DNA of 12,106 nt, taken from contig JAIDLO010000004.1 of NCBI GenBank assembly GCA_029050995.1, positions 1 to 12,106 of the forward strand, read 5' to 3'. Below the pieces are notes generated by a model. The model did not search any database and was not told the DNA's origin. It worked only from the letters and a program-made list of their open reading frames with translations. This stretch comes from Eubacterium sp. (GTDB lineage: Bacteria > Bacillota > Clostridia > Oscillospirales > Acutalibacteraceae). Below, in pieces: positions 1-5,074 of this stretch. Numbering within the stretch: the first letter of the stretch is position 1; each line of letters begins with the position of its first letter. Position numbers and translations under genes: made by a program.

Positions 1-54
1 GCTTTATATAAGAATATCATATATAAAAAATATTGTAAACAATTGCTAAATTAA

Positions 55-100
55 AAAGAGGCAGGTTTCACTGTAAAATTCTCAGCATTCCTACCTCTTT
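55..100 (-). terminator. Rho-independent terminator of the FMN reductase gene
   Basis: An 11-bp stem pairs positions 55-65 with 90-100, and a small inner CTG/CAG pairing lies in the loop. On the minus strand one position is a G-U wobble and the rest are Watson-Crick. On the plus strand that position would be a C-A mismatch, so the stem fits a minus-strand RNA. A T-rich run follows on the minus strand (54 downwards). It lies 18 nt after the stop codon of the flavoprotein gene. Confidence 0.75.
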
Positions 101-117
101 AATAATTAAACTGTTAA

Positions 118-663
118 TCAAAATAAATCAGCTAAAGCAGCAGCTTTTTGGCATCCGTCCGTTTTTTCAATGTCTCCTGCATTAAGTACACTTGGCACTA
201 AAACCTCGCCGACCATTTTCCACTTATTCAATGCAGCGGTACGCTCAATCGGAATACGCACACCATCCATTACCGTCATATCATCTTCTTCACAACAGGT
301 AATGAGCGCACATTCTTTTCCGGATATATCCTTACCACCTACAACCAAAGAAAAGATACGGTCAATAACACTCTTAATTTGAGCAGGAATTGAATACCAA
401 TACACAGGCATTGTAAACACAATTGCATCTGCTTCTAAAATAGCTGGAGCCAAAGTATTAAAATCATCATCAAACGAACAAGCCTTGCCTGTAGAATAAC
501 AGGTTTCACAAGCTCTGCAGCCGCCAAGCTTTTTCATGGCAGCATCAAAACGAATAATCGTGTGTCCCTTTTCTTCTGCAGCCTTAATAAATGCATCTGT
601 CATCGCGAAGCTGTTGCCGTTTTTGCGTGGACTTCCTGTAATTACAACAATTTTCTTTCCCAT
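118..663 (-). CDS. flavodoxin-fold NAD(P)H-dependent FMN reductase / iron-sulfur flavoprotein-like protein
   Basis: Predicted 181-aa cytoplasmic flavoprotein of the NADPH-dependent FMN reductase family. The FMN-phosphate loop GSPRKNGNS is at residues 10-18, and a PVYW flavin-contact motif at 86-89 follows the third strand. Cysteines 49, 52, 55 and 62 form CX2CX2CX6C. This compact spacing resembles the 4Fe-4S site of Isf-type iron-sulfur flavoproteins, but similar cysteines occur in many plain family members, so cluster binding is unproven. A TTG start at 678 is possible, but the Shine-Dalgarno GGAGG lies inside that extension with 8-nt spacing to ATG 663, so 663 is chosen. It is divergent from an HxlR regulator with overlapping promoters. 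This arrangement is typical of quinone- or disulfide-stress reductases under YodB/HypR-type control. The substrate is unknown; quinones, nitro compounds or metal ions are possible. Confidence 0.88.
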   Translation of the reverse strand: MGKKIVVITGSPRKNGNSFAMTDAFIKAAEEKGHTIIRFDAAMKKLGGCRACETCYSTGKACSFDDDFNTLAPAILEADAIVFTMPVYWYSIPAQIKSVIDRIFSLVVGGKDISGKECALITCCEEDDMTVMDGVRIPIERTAALNKWKMVGEVLVPSVLNAGDIEKTDGCQKAAALADLF

Positions 664-671
664 AAATAGTT

Positions 672-676
672 CCTCC
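672..676 (-). promoter_or_regulatory. Shine-Dalgarno GGAGG that decides the FMN reductase start
   Basis: The minus strand reads GGAGG, then 8 nt, then ATG at 663. The alternative TTG at 678 is immediately upstream of this site and would place the Shine-Dalgarno inside the coding region, so the TTG is rejected. Confidence 0.8.
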
Positions 677-689
677 AACCTAAATAATA

Positions 690-711
690 GTAAGATTGAC
701 TTTCGTCTTAC
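690..711. promoter_or_regulatory. Inverted-repeat operator candidate GTAAGA-N10-TCTTAC
   Basis: A perfect 6-bp inverted repeat (690-695 and 706-711) with a 10-bp centre sits between the divergent flavoprotein and HxlR genes. It is nested in a wider pairing of ATAGTAA (687-693) with TTACTAT (715-721). It covers the -35 (696-701) and part of the spacer of the hxlR promoter and the early transcribed region of the flavoprotein gene. A dimeric HxlR protein bound here could block both genes. That the protein binds here is inference. Confidence 0.5.
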
Positions 712-724
712 CTTTTACTATAAT
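696..724 (+). promoter_or_regulatory. Promoter of the HxlR regulator gene
   Basis: TTGACT (696-701), a 17-bp spacer and a perfect TATAAT (719-724) form a strong sigma-A promoter pointing right. The predicted start near 731 gives a leader of about 84 nt before the gene at 815. The -10 overlaps the -10 of the opposing flavoprotein promoter. Confidence 0.7.
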
Positions 725-750
725 TATATTGTGAATAAAGCAAAAAACAA
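723..750 (-). promoter_or_regulatory. Promoter of the FMN reductase gene
   Basis: On the minus strand a TTGTTT (750-745), a 16-bp spacer and a perfect TATAAT (728-723) are present. The predicted start is near 716, giving a leader of about 53 nt. Because the two -10 boxes share bases 723-724, the two promoters should exclude each other's polymerase. Confidence 0.6.
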
Positions 751-753
751 GTA

Positions 754-769
754 CGCACATTAAAGTGCG
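754..769. repeat. Short inverted repeat CGCAC-N6-GTGCG
   Basis: A perfect 5-bp inverted repeat with centre ATTAAA lies just upstream of the flavoprotein -35 and in the hxlR leader. It could be a leader hairpin or a second operator; the sequence does not distinguish these. Confidence 0.35.
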
Positions 770-814
770 ATACTATCAAATAGGTTAAATACTTACCTGA
801 AGGAGAGTGTTAAT

Positions 815-1144
815 ATGAGCTTGGAATGTATTCAGAATGCCAAATTAGAGGACACCGGCTTTAATTATACAATGTCTTTAATACAGGGAAAATATAAAAT
901 GTATATTCTTTACACCCTTATGGGTTATGGCGTTGTACGATTCAATGAAATGAAAAAATATATAGGCACTATTTCGTATAAAACTTTGAGTGCAACACTT
1001 AAAGAGCTTGAAGCGGACGGCTTGGTTCATAGAGAAGAATATCCCCAAATCCCGCCAAAGGTTGAATATAGCCTTACCGAAAGGGGAAAATCATTAATTC
1101 CGATTTTAGATCAGATGTGTACTTGGGGAGAGCAAAACAGATAA
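815..1144 (+). CDS. HxlR-family winged-helix regulator (YodB/QsrR-like redox sensor)
   Basis: Predicted 109-aa transcription factor, one HxlR winged-helix domain spanning nearly the whole length. Diagnostic segments are the GKYKMYILYTL helix near 25-35, VRFNEMKKYIGTISYKTLSATLKELEADGLVHRE through the recognition helix (41-73), and the wing PPKVEYSLTERG (80-91). There are only two cysteines, C5 and C102. In Bacillus YodB the sensing residue is Cys6, which forms an intersubunit disulfide with Cys101 or Cys108, so the spacing here is close. AAGGAG at 800-805 with 9-nt spacing supports ATG 815. It is divergent from an FMN reductase, the usual arrangement for such sensors, and probably represses both that gene and itself. 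The exact inducer (quinone, disulfide stress, hypochlorite) is inference. Confidence 0.9.
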   Translation: MSLECIQNAKLEDTGFNYTMSLIQGKYKMYILYTLMGYGVVRFNEMKKYIGTISYKTLSATLKELEADGLVHREEYPQIPPKVEYSLTERGKSLIPILDQMCTWGEQNR

Positions 1145-1158
1145 TATGATTATAAAAG

Positions 1159-1202
1159 CAGAGGGTGCTGTAGTTTTTACAGCACCCTCTGAAAATTTTT
1201 TT
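1159..1202 (+). terminator. Bidirectional Rho-independent terminator between hxlR and the DUF1349 gene
   Basis: A perfect 14-bp stem (1159-1172 with 1178-1191) with a 5-nt GTTTT loop is followed by four A and seven T (1196-1202) on the plus strand. On the minus strand the stem is followed by CTTTTATAAT. It lies 14 nt after the hxlR stop and 17 nt after the DUF1349 stop, so it probably serves both convergent genes. Confidence 0.92.
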
Positions 1203-1218
1203 ACAAACAATATTATAT

Positions 1219-1818
1219 TTAATCCGGCTGTTGCCCATTATGCGCCAGCCATTTACATTCTGTAAGCTCCATATCGGTAAATACAGCCTTAAAGGATGAA
1301 TCTTCAGGCGAGCAGGCATAAATGCCGAATTGGATTTCTCCTGCGCCTTTATGCATATGACATATACGCATCTGGCTGAAATGAATGCCGTCATTCGAGC
1401 ATTCAATACAATAATCATCCTCACGGCGGCTGAATCTATACCACATAGATTTTACATCTGCCGGAATTGCGGTAGTTGCCCAATCGGAATAGCCGTTATT
1501 TGTTACCACGCTGCCTAAATGTTGAAACGCATCATTTTCATATTCAACAGAAGCCTTCAGCCAATTTTCACTATCTAAATACATAACAATTCCGCACTGG
1601 TCAAAGCGATGATGACTTTCATTGAAATCTGTTTTAACAACAAAGCTGAAAAACTTTTCATCGGTTTTCATTTGAAAAACAGGCGCATTATCATTTTGAA
1701 AATGATAATAAGTTCTCTGCCATAAATCCGTATGCGGTTTCGTAGTAATTTCTATTTTATCTTGATCCGCAGAATAGCTTTCGGGTTCTCTTGTCCATTT
1801 AAAATTCTTAATATTCAT
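1219..1818 (-). CDS. DUF1349 family protein, concanavalin-like fold
   Basis: Predicted 199-aa soluble protein without signal peptide or membrane segment. It matches the DUF1349 family by several features: the N-terminal FKWTREPESY, the segment ITTKPHTDLWQRTYYHF (24-40), a central DQCGIVMYLDSENWLKASVEYEN (73-95), and the late EIQFGIYACSPEDSSFKAVFTD. The family has a concanavalin-like jelly-roll fold and is related to yeast Ree1, a factor linked to enolase and galactose metabolism; its biochemical role is not established. ATG 1818 has a weak GGTGG (1825-1829) 6 nt upstream. The gene has its own promoter and terminator, so it is monocistronic. Carbohydrate binding is plausible from the fold and the neighbouring glycosidases, but is inference. 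Confidence 0.8.
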   Translation of the reverse strand: MNIKNFKWTREPESYSADQDKIEITTKPHTDLWQRTYYHFQNDNAPVFQMKTDEKFFSFVVKTDFNESHHRFDQCGIVMYLDSENWLKASVEYENDAFQHLGSVVTNNGYSDWATTAIPADVKSMWYRFSRREDDYCIECSNDGIHFSQMRICHMHKGAGEIQFGIYACSPEDSSFKAVFTDMELTECKWLAHNGQQPD

Positions 1819-1857
1819 AAGCAGCCACCAATTTATTCAATAAGTTTTATCCTTAAT

Positions 1858-1886
1858 AGAATAGCATAAAACAATCAGCATATCAA
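1858..1886 (-). promoter_or_regulatory. Promoter of the DUF1349 gene
   Basis: On the minus strand TTGATA (1886-1881), a 17-bp spacer and TATTCT (1863-1858) preceded by TGC (extended -10) are present. The predicted start near 1851 gives a leader of about 33 nt. The -35 overlaps the U-tract of the upstream structured element. Confidence 0.6.
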
Positions 1887-1977
1887 TAATAAAAAAGCGA
1901 TAAGCAATTACCGAATCATTCTTTGTGCAGGAGTCTGATTACCTGTTAACACAGGCTGGTAATTGCTTATCTGAGCA
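1885..1977 (-). ncRNA. Candidate small structured RNA with three-way junction and terminal U-tract
   Basis: A perfect 14-bp stem (P1: 1899-1912 with 1958-1971) encloses two more stems: P2 (1914-1918 with 1936-1940, 17-nt loop) and P3 (1942-1946 with 1951-1955, 4-nt loop). Junction linkers are only 1, 1 and 2 nt. On the minus strand P1 is followed by GC and TTTTTTATTATT, like an intrinsic terminator; the plus strand has no T-tract. A weak promoter candidate, TTGTGA (2011-2006), 16-bp spacer, TATTGT (1989-1984), would start an RNA near 1977, giving about 90 nt. The P2 loop on the minus strand contains ACTCCTGC, an anti-Shine-Dalgarno type sequence. Alternative pairing GGCTG/CAGCC (1980-1976 with 1958-1954) competes with P1. 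I do not recognise a known RNA family. Start, strand and function are inference. Confidence 0.45.
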
Positions 1978-2111
1978 GCCTAAACAATAAAGTTCAGACA
2001 TACTTTCACAATAAAATTCCACAAAATATAAATGTGGATGCAGGATATATTTTTTCCTCCATAGTAAAAGTGTCGAAAATACGAAAAAGTAACAAAAAAA
2101 ATTTGATTTTT

Positions 2112-2153
2112 TATAATTAAAAAGAAACCACCGTTAAAACGATGGTTTCTTTT
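2112..2153 (-). terminator. Rho-independent terminator of the GH51 gene
   Basis: A 15-bp stem pairs 2120-2134 with 2139-2153 around a 4-nt loop. On the minus strand one pair is a G-U wobble; on the plus strand it would be a C-A mismatch, so the structure fits minus-strand RNA. The stem runs into TTTCTTTTTAATTAT. It starts 14 nt after the GH51 stop codon. Confidence 0.88.
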
Positions 2154-2167
2154 CTTTGTAAATATTC

Positions 2168-4912
2168 TTATTTTGTAATTCTGATAACTGTTGCGGAGTA
2201 TTTCGGAACAGTATAGTTAAATTTATTTGAAAATCCCGAAACGGTAAATTCCTCCATAATGCATTGCTTATCTTCGCCAAGTGTGTTTTCGCTTTCAAGG
2301 CTGTCATCCGCAACCTGATATACTTTTGCGGAACTGCCGATACTTTCTGCTGATGAAATATCAACAGCAAAGCTGCGTGCGGAATCGGTTACATTAACAA
2401 GCTTAACGATAATATCGCCGCTTTCGTCTGTACTTACAACCTGATACGCTTCAGCCTCAGCAGGATAAGCAGTGTTATAATCAACATATAGCTCATCATC
2501 AATATAGCACTGAACATTCGTGCCGTTAACAACAACCTTTAAGGAATAGGTTTTACCTGTTTCAGCCACAAATGGTTTTGCTGAACCTACAAGCTGTCCG
2601 GACTTAACACCGTCATTCATTTCCTGCAAGCAGGAAACTGTATTGTTCCAGCCGCCGATATTCCAGAAATAATTTGTTTCTTTACTTTCAACACCAAACG
2701 GAATAAGGAAGCCCTCCTGCCCATCAAGCTTAACGGCATCTACAGTAAAGGTATAATTTGACCAATCATCCTCTCCGAAATAAACAACGGAGCCATTATC
2801 ACTGTATTCCATTTCGGTTGTTGCCTGGCGGAGCTTTCCGTCTGCAACAGACCATTCTCCGTCTGTAACACGGTCCCATTGCTTTTTAAAACTCTTCTGA
2901 TCTGAAAAATCATCTTCGCTGAGCACTTCGCCTGTATCATTGTTTACAATTTTAACATTATCAAATTCAGCCGAAGTATACCATGTGCCGACACCGACCT
3001 TACCAATAATATCCTTCTGTTCAACCGCCGCTCCCTCAAGCGTTGAAGAAAGCAGCTTTGAGCCTGTATTTGTTGAAAACAGCTTTTGCATATAATAGCT
3101 GTTTGAGCCAATGCTTGCGTTATTATTAAACCAAATCAGATTCGGTGCCCAATGCTTTGCGGTCGTGCTGCCGAAAAGAGGTGCATAGGTTGCCATGCGA
3201 ACAATATCGCCGTTTCTTTCAAGCCCTGTCATATAGGCAGCCTCTGAAAGTGCAGATTTAAATGTATTAGACAATGATGCGTATTCTCCGAGGAACACAT
3301 TGATTGCACCGCCGTAAACAGTATCTGTCATATTGTCTACAGCTCTTTTATAGTTCGCCTCGTCATAATAATCTGCATTCTTGAAGAACCAATCCGGATC
3401 GTTGTAATAATGCTGGTCAACAGCGCCTGCAAAATCAGCAGCATTCTTGCTGCTTCCAAGCTGTTTCTTGGCATATTCATAAGAAGACAGATAATCTACG
3501 CCCGATAAGCCGTCATCCGCACCGGCGGAATAAATAAGCTCTATACCCTTATATAACTTAGGATTTTTTGCTTTTGCAGCATTGAATGCATCAAGGAATG
3601 CTTTATAGCGTTCAAAATAATCCTTGCCGTAATTTTCGTTTCCGATACAAATGTATTTCAGCTCAAAAGGCTCTTTATGACCAAGGCTTGCTCTTACCTT
3701 GCCCCAGGTTGTTGAGGCATCTCCTCGGCAGAACTCAACAAGATCAAGCATATCCTGAATATACTCAGCAAAACGCTTTGATTTCATATCAACAGGCTTG
3801 CCTTCTCTTCCCTGGCAGTATAATCCGCAGTTGAGAACAGGCACACCAACAGCACCGATATCCTCTGAAAGCTGAAAATACTCATAGAATCCAAGACCAT
3901 AGGACATAAAGCTCGGCCAAGGATCATCAGTAGCCTTAATATCTGTCCAGATATTTATGCCCTGTTTTCTTGCGGCAACATCGCCATAAGCTCCGTTAAA
4001 TTTAAGCGGTAAGCCGTCACTTCCAACAGCGACAGAATCCTTCCAGCTGTAATCACTTGCATCATCGTAACCCTCGATTACACAGCCGCCGGGGAAACGA
4101 AGGAATTTTGGCTGAAGCTCCTCAAGCATCGTTGCAAGGTCTTTTCTCAAGCCATTCTCTCTGCCCTTATATGTATCTGCCGGGAAAAGGGAAACCATAT
4201 CAAATGCAGCACTGCCGTTATCAATAAGCACCTGAAGCGTTACGCCCTCATTGGCATCAATTGATGAGGTAAAGGAAAGAGAATACTTTGCCCATTGATC
4301 TGTAATGCTGTCAATCTGTGCTTCGGCAGCAACAGCTTCTTCTGCGTTCTTCTTTGTTTTTGTTACAAGGCGAATCGTTACAGGACCCGAATAATTATCT
4401 ATACTCTTTGCGTATAATGAAAAATTATATTTCTTATCCTTTTCAATGGATATACCGTCAAGAAAGCCGACATTTTCGATACCGGCTTTTTCACTGCCGT
4501 TGTTGGCAAGAACAAGATAATTTGTATTGTTTTCATTCAGGCAATTTTTCGTGTCATTAATTTTAACATCTGCCTTAGCATCGCCGACAGTGTTCCAGCC
4601 ATAAAGCTGATTGCCTGCTGCAAGCTCCGTAAATTCAAAGGAACGGTTCGCTATTTTTTCAGCATATAATCCGCCGTCTGCCGCAAAATTGATATCCTCA
4701 AAAAATATGCCAAAAAGCAAATCGCTGATATCATGCATTTCTTTGGCAGCATCAATACTAAGCTTATAATCTGCCTGCTCTGTATTGTAATCTGTAACCG
4801 TGTTAACCTGTGCATTTTTTGCATTCTGCGAACAGCCGCACAAGCAGATTAATAAAACTGCAAGACCAGCGGCAAGCACCGCCTTGCATTTTGATTTTGG
4901 AAAATATTTCAT
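2168..4912 (-). CDS. GH51 alpha-L-arabinofuranosidase, cell-surface lipoprotein
   Basis: Predicted 914-aa exo-enzyme releasing terminal alpha-L-arabinofuranose from arabinoxylan, arabinan or arabinosylated xyloglucan. A lipoprotein signal (residues 1-26) ends in lipobox LCGC with acylated Cys27. The GH51 N-terminal signature LFGIFFEDINFAADGGLYAE is near 66-85, a CBM4/9-like beta-sandwich is at about 95-245, and the TIM barrel starts with FLRFPGGCVIEG (270-281). The acid/base is Glu426 in GNENYG and the nucleophile is Glu543 in LGEYAS. After the barrel, a roughly 180-residue concanavalin/DUF1080-like segment (about 636-815, from VGVGTWYTSAEFDNVKI) interrupts the C-terminal beta domain, which resumes with DIIVKLVN. 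An upstream ATG at 4948 is in frame, but AAGGGG (4920-4925) and the signal peptide fit ATG 4912. It has its own promoter and terminator. It is the only exported glycosidase here. Confidence 0.92.
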   Translation of the reverse strand: MKYFPKSKCKAVLAAGLAVLLICLCGCSQNAKNAQVNTVTDYNTEQADYKLSIDAAKEMHDISDLLFGIFFEDINFAADGGLYAEKIANRSFEFTELAAGNQLYGWNTVGDAKADVKINDTKNCLNENNTNYLVLANNGSEKAGIENVGFLDGISIEKDKKYNFSLYAKSIDNYSGPVTIRLVTKTKKNAEEAVAAEAQIDSITDQWAKYSLSFTSSIDANEGVTLQVLIDNGSAAFDMVSLFPADTYKGRENGLRKDLATMLEELQPKFLRFPGGCVIEGYDDASDYSWKDSVAVGSDGLPLKFNGAYGDVAARKQGINIWTDIKATDDPWPSFMSYGLGFYEYFQLSEDIGAVGVPVLNCGLYCQGREGKPVDMKSKRFAEYIQDMLDLVEFCRGDASTTWGKVRASLGHKEPFELKYICIGNENYGKDYFERYKAFLDAFNAAKAKNPKLYKGIELIYSAGADDGLSGVDYLSSYEYAKKQLGSSKNAADFAGAVDQHYYNDPDWFFKNADYYDEANYKRAVDNMTDTVYGGAINVFLGEYASLSNTFKSALSEAAYMTGLERNGDIVRMATYAPLFGSTTAKHWAPNLIWFNNNASIGSNSYYMQKLFSTNTGSKLLSSTLEGAAVEQKDIIGKVGVGTWYTSAEFDNVKIVNNDTGEVLSEDDFSDQKSFKKQWDRVTDGEWSVADGKLRQATTEMEYSDNGSVVYFGEDDWSNYTFTVDAVKLDGQEGFLIPFGVESKETNYFWNIGGWNNTVSCLQEMNDGVKSGQLVGSAKPFVAETGKTYSLKVVVNGTNVQCYIDDELYVDYNTAYPAEAEAYQVVSTDESGDIIVKLVNVTDSARSFAVDISSAESIGSSAKVYQVADDSLESENTLGEDKQCIMEEFTVSGFSNKFNYTVPKYSATVIRITK

Positions 4913-4919
4913 AATAAAA

Positions 4920-4925
4920 CCCCTT
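4920..4925 (-). promoter_or_regulatory. Shine-Dalgarno AAGGGG that decides the GH51 start
   Basis: AAGGGG on the minus strand is 7 nt from ATG 4912. The alternative ATG at 4948 would put 12 residues in front of the positively charged signal-peptide start and lies about at the predicted transcription start, so it is rejected. Confidence 0.78.
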
Positions 4926-4951
4926 AAATATCTATATATTATACACATAAT

Positions 4952-4981
4952 ATATTAACATTAAAAAGTAATTATTGTCAA
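4952..4981 (-). promoter_or_regulatory. Promoter of the GH51 gene
   Basis: The minus strand shows consensus TTGACA (4981-4976), an 18-bp spacer and TAATAT (4957-4952), giving a leader of about 33 nt. A perfect TATAAT at 4943-4938 lies further downstream but has only a poor -35 (TTTTAA at 4966-4961). Either could be the true -10. Confidence 0.6.
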
Positions 4982-5001
4982 TAAAACCAAATATACCAAT
5001 A

Positions 5002-5048
5002 CATAAATAAAAATGGCAGGCGTACTGAAAATACACAGCACACCTGCC
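5002..5048 (-). terminator. Rho-independent terminator at the end of the GH3-pfkB-GH31-GH29 cluster
   Basis: A 13-bp stem pairs 5015-5027 with 5036-5048 around an 8-nt loop. On the minus strand it is unbroken with two G-U wobbles; on the plus strand both become A-C mismatches. It is followed on the minus strand by ATTTTTATTTAT. It lies 26 nt after the GH29 stop and separates the cluster from the GH51 promoter. Confidence 0.88.
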
Positions 5049-5074
5049 TCAATTATTATAATATATCGTTTTAC

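Larger units (their letters stand above)
1819..2167. other. 349-bp protein-free gap with promoter, structured element and terminator
   Basis: From left to right this gap holds the DUF1349 promoter (1858-1886), a three-way-junction inverted repeat with U-tract (about 1885-1977), an AT-rich stretch (1981-2119), and the GH51 terminator (2120-2153). The AT-rich stretch has only a weak CCACA/TGTGG hairpin (2019-2023 with 2033-2037). An 18-codon ATG frame on the minus strand from 2062 lacks a ribosome binding site and was not called. Confidence 0.7.

Noticed and set aside
1..54. AT-rich palindromic bits such as ATTGT-AA-ACAAT near the left edge
   Set aside because: Short, in very AT-rich sequence, after a terminator, and without promoter or gene context inside the window.
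664..678. TTG start at 678 for the FMN reductase
   Set aside because: The Shine-Dalgarno GGAGG falls inside this extension and is correctly spaced to ATG 663.
1899..1971. Transposon or MITE terminal repeats
   Set aside because: The inverted repeats enclose only 45 nt that fold into two further stems. There is no target duplication or transposase, and a U-tract follows; an RNA structure explains it better.
1899..1971. Known riboswitch or hammerhead ribozyme
   Set aside because: I looked for hammerhead core sequence and the conserved cores of c-di-GMP, THF, purine, ZTP and T-box elements and recognised none. CTGATTA is not the hammerhead CTGATGA core.
2006..2062. An 18-codon ATG frame on the minus strand upstream of the structured element
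   Set aside because: The only GGAGG lies just after the ATG, there is no Shine-Dalgarno before it, and the peptide is too short to judge.
4913..4948. Upstream ATG at 4948 for the GH51 gene
   Set aside because: The lipoprotein signal peptide and AAGGGG ribosome binding site fit ATG 4912, and the predicted transcription start is about at 4945.
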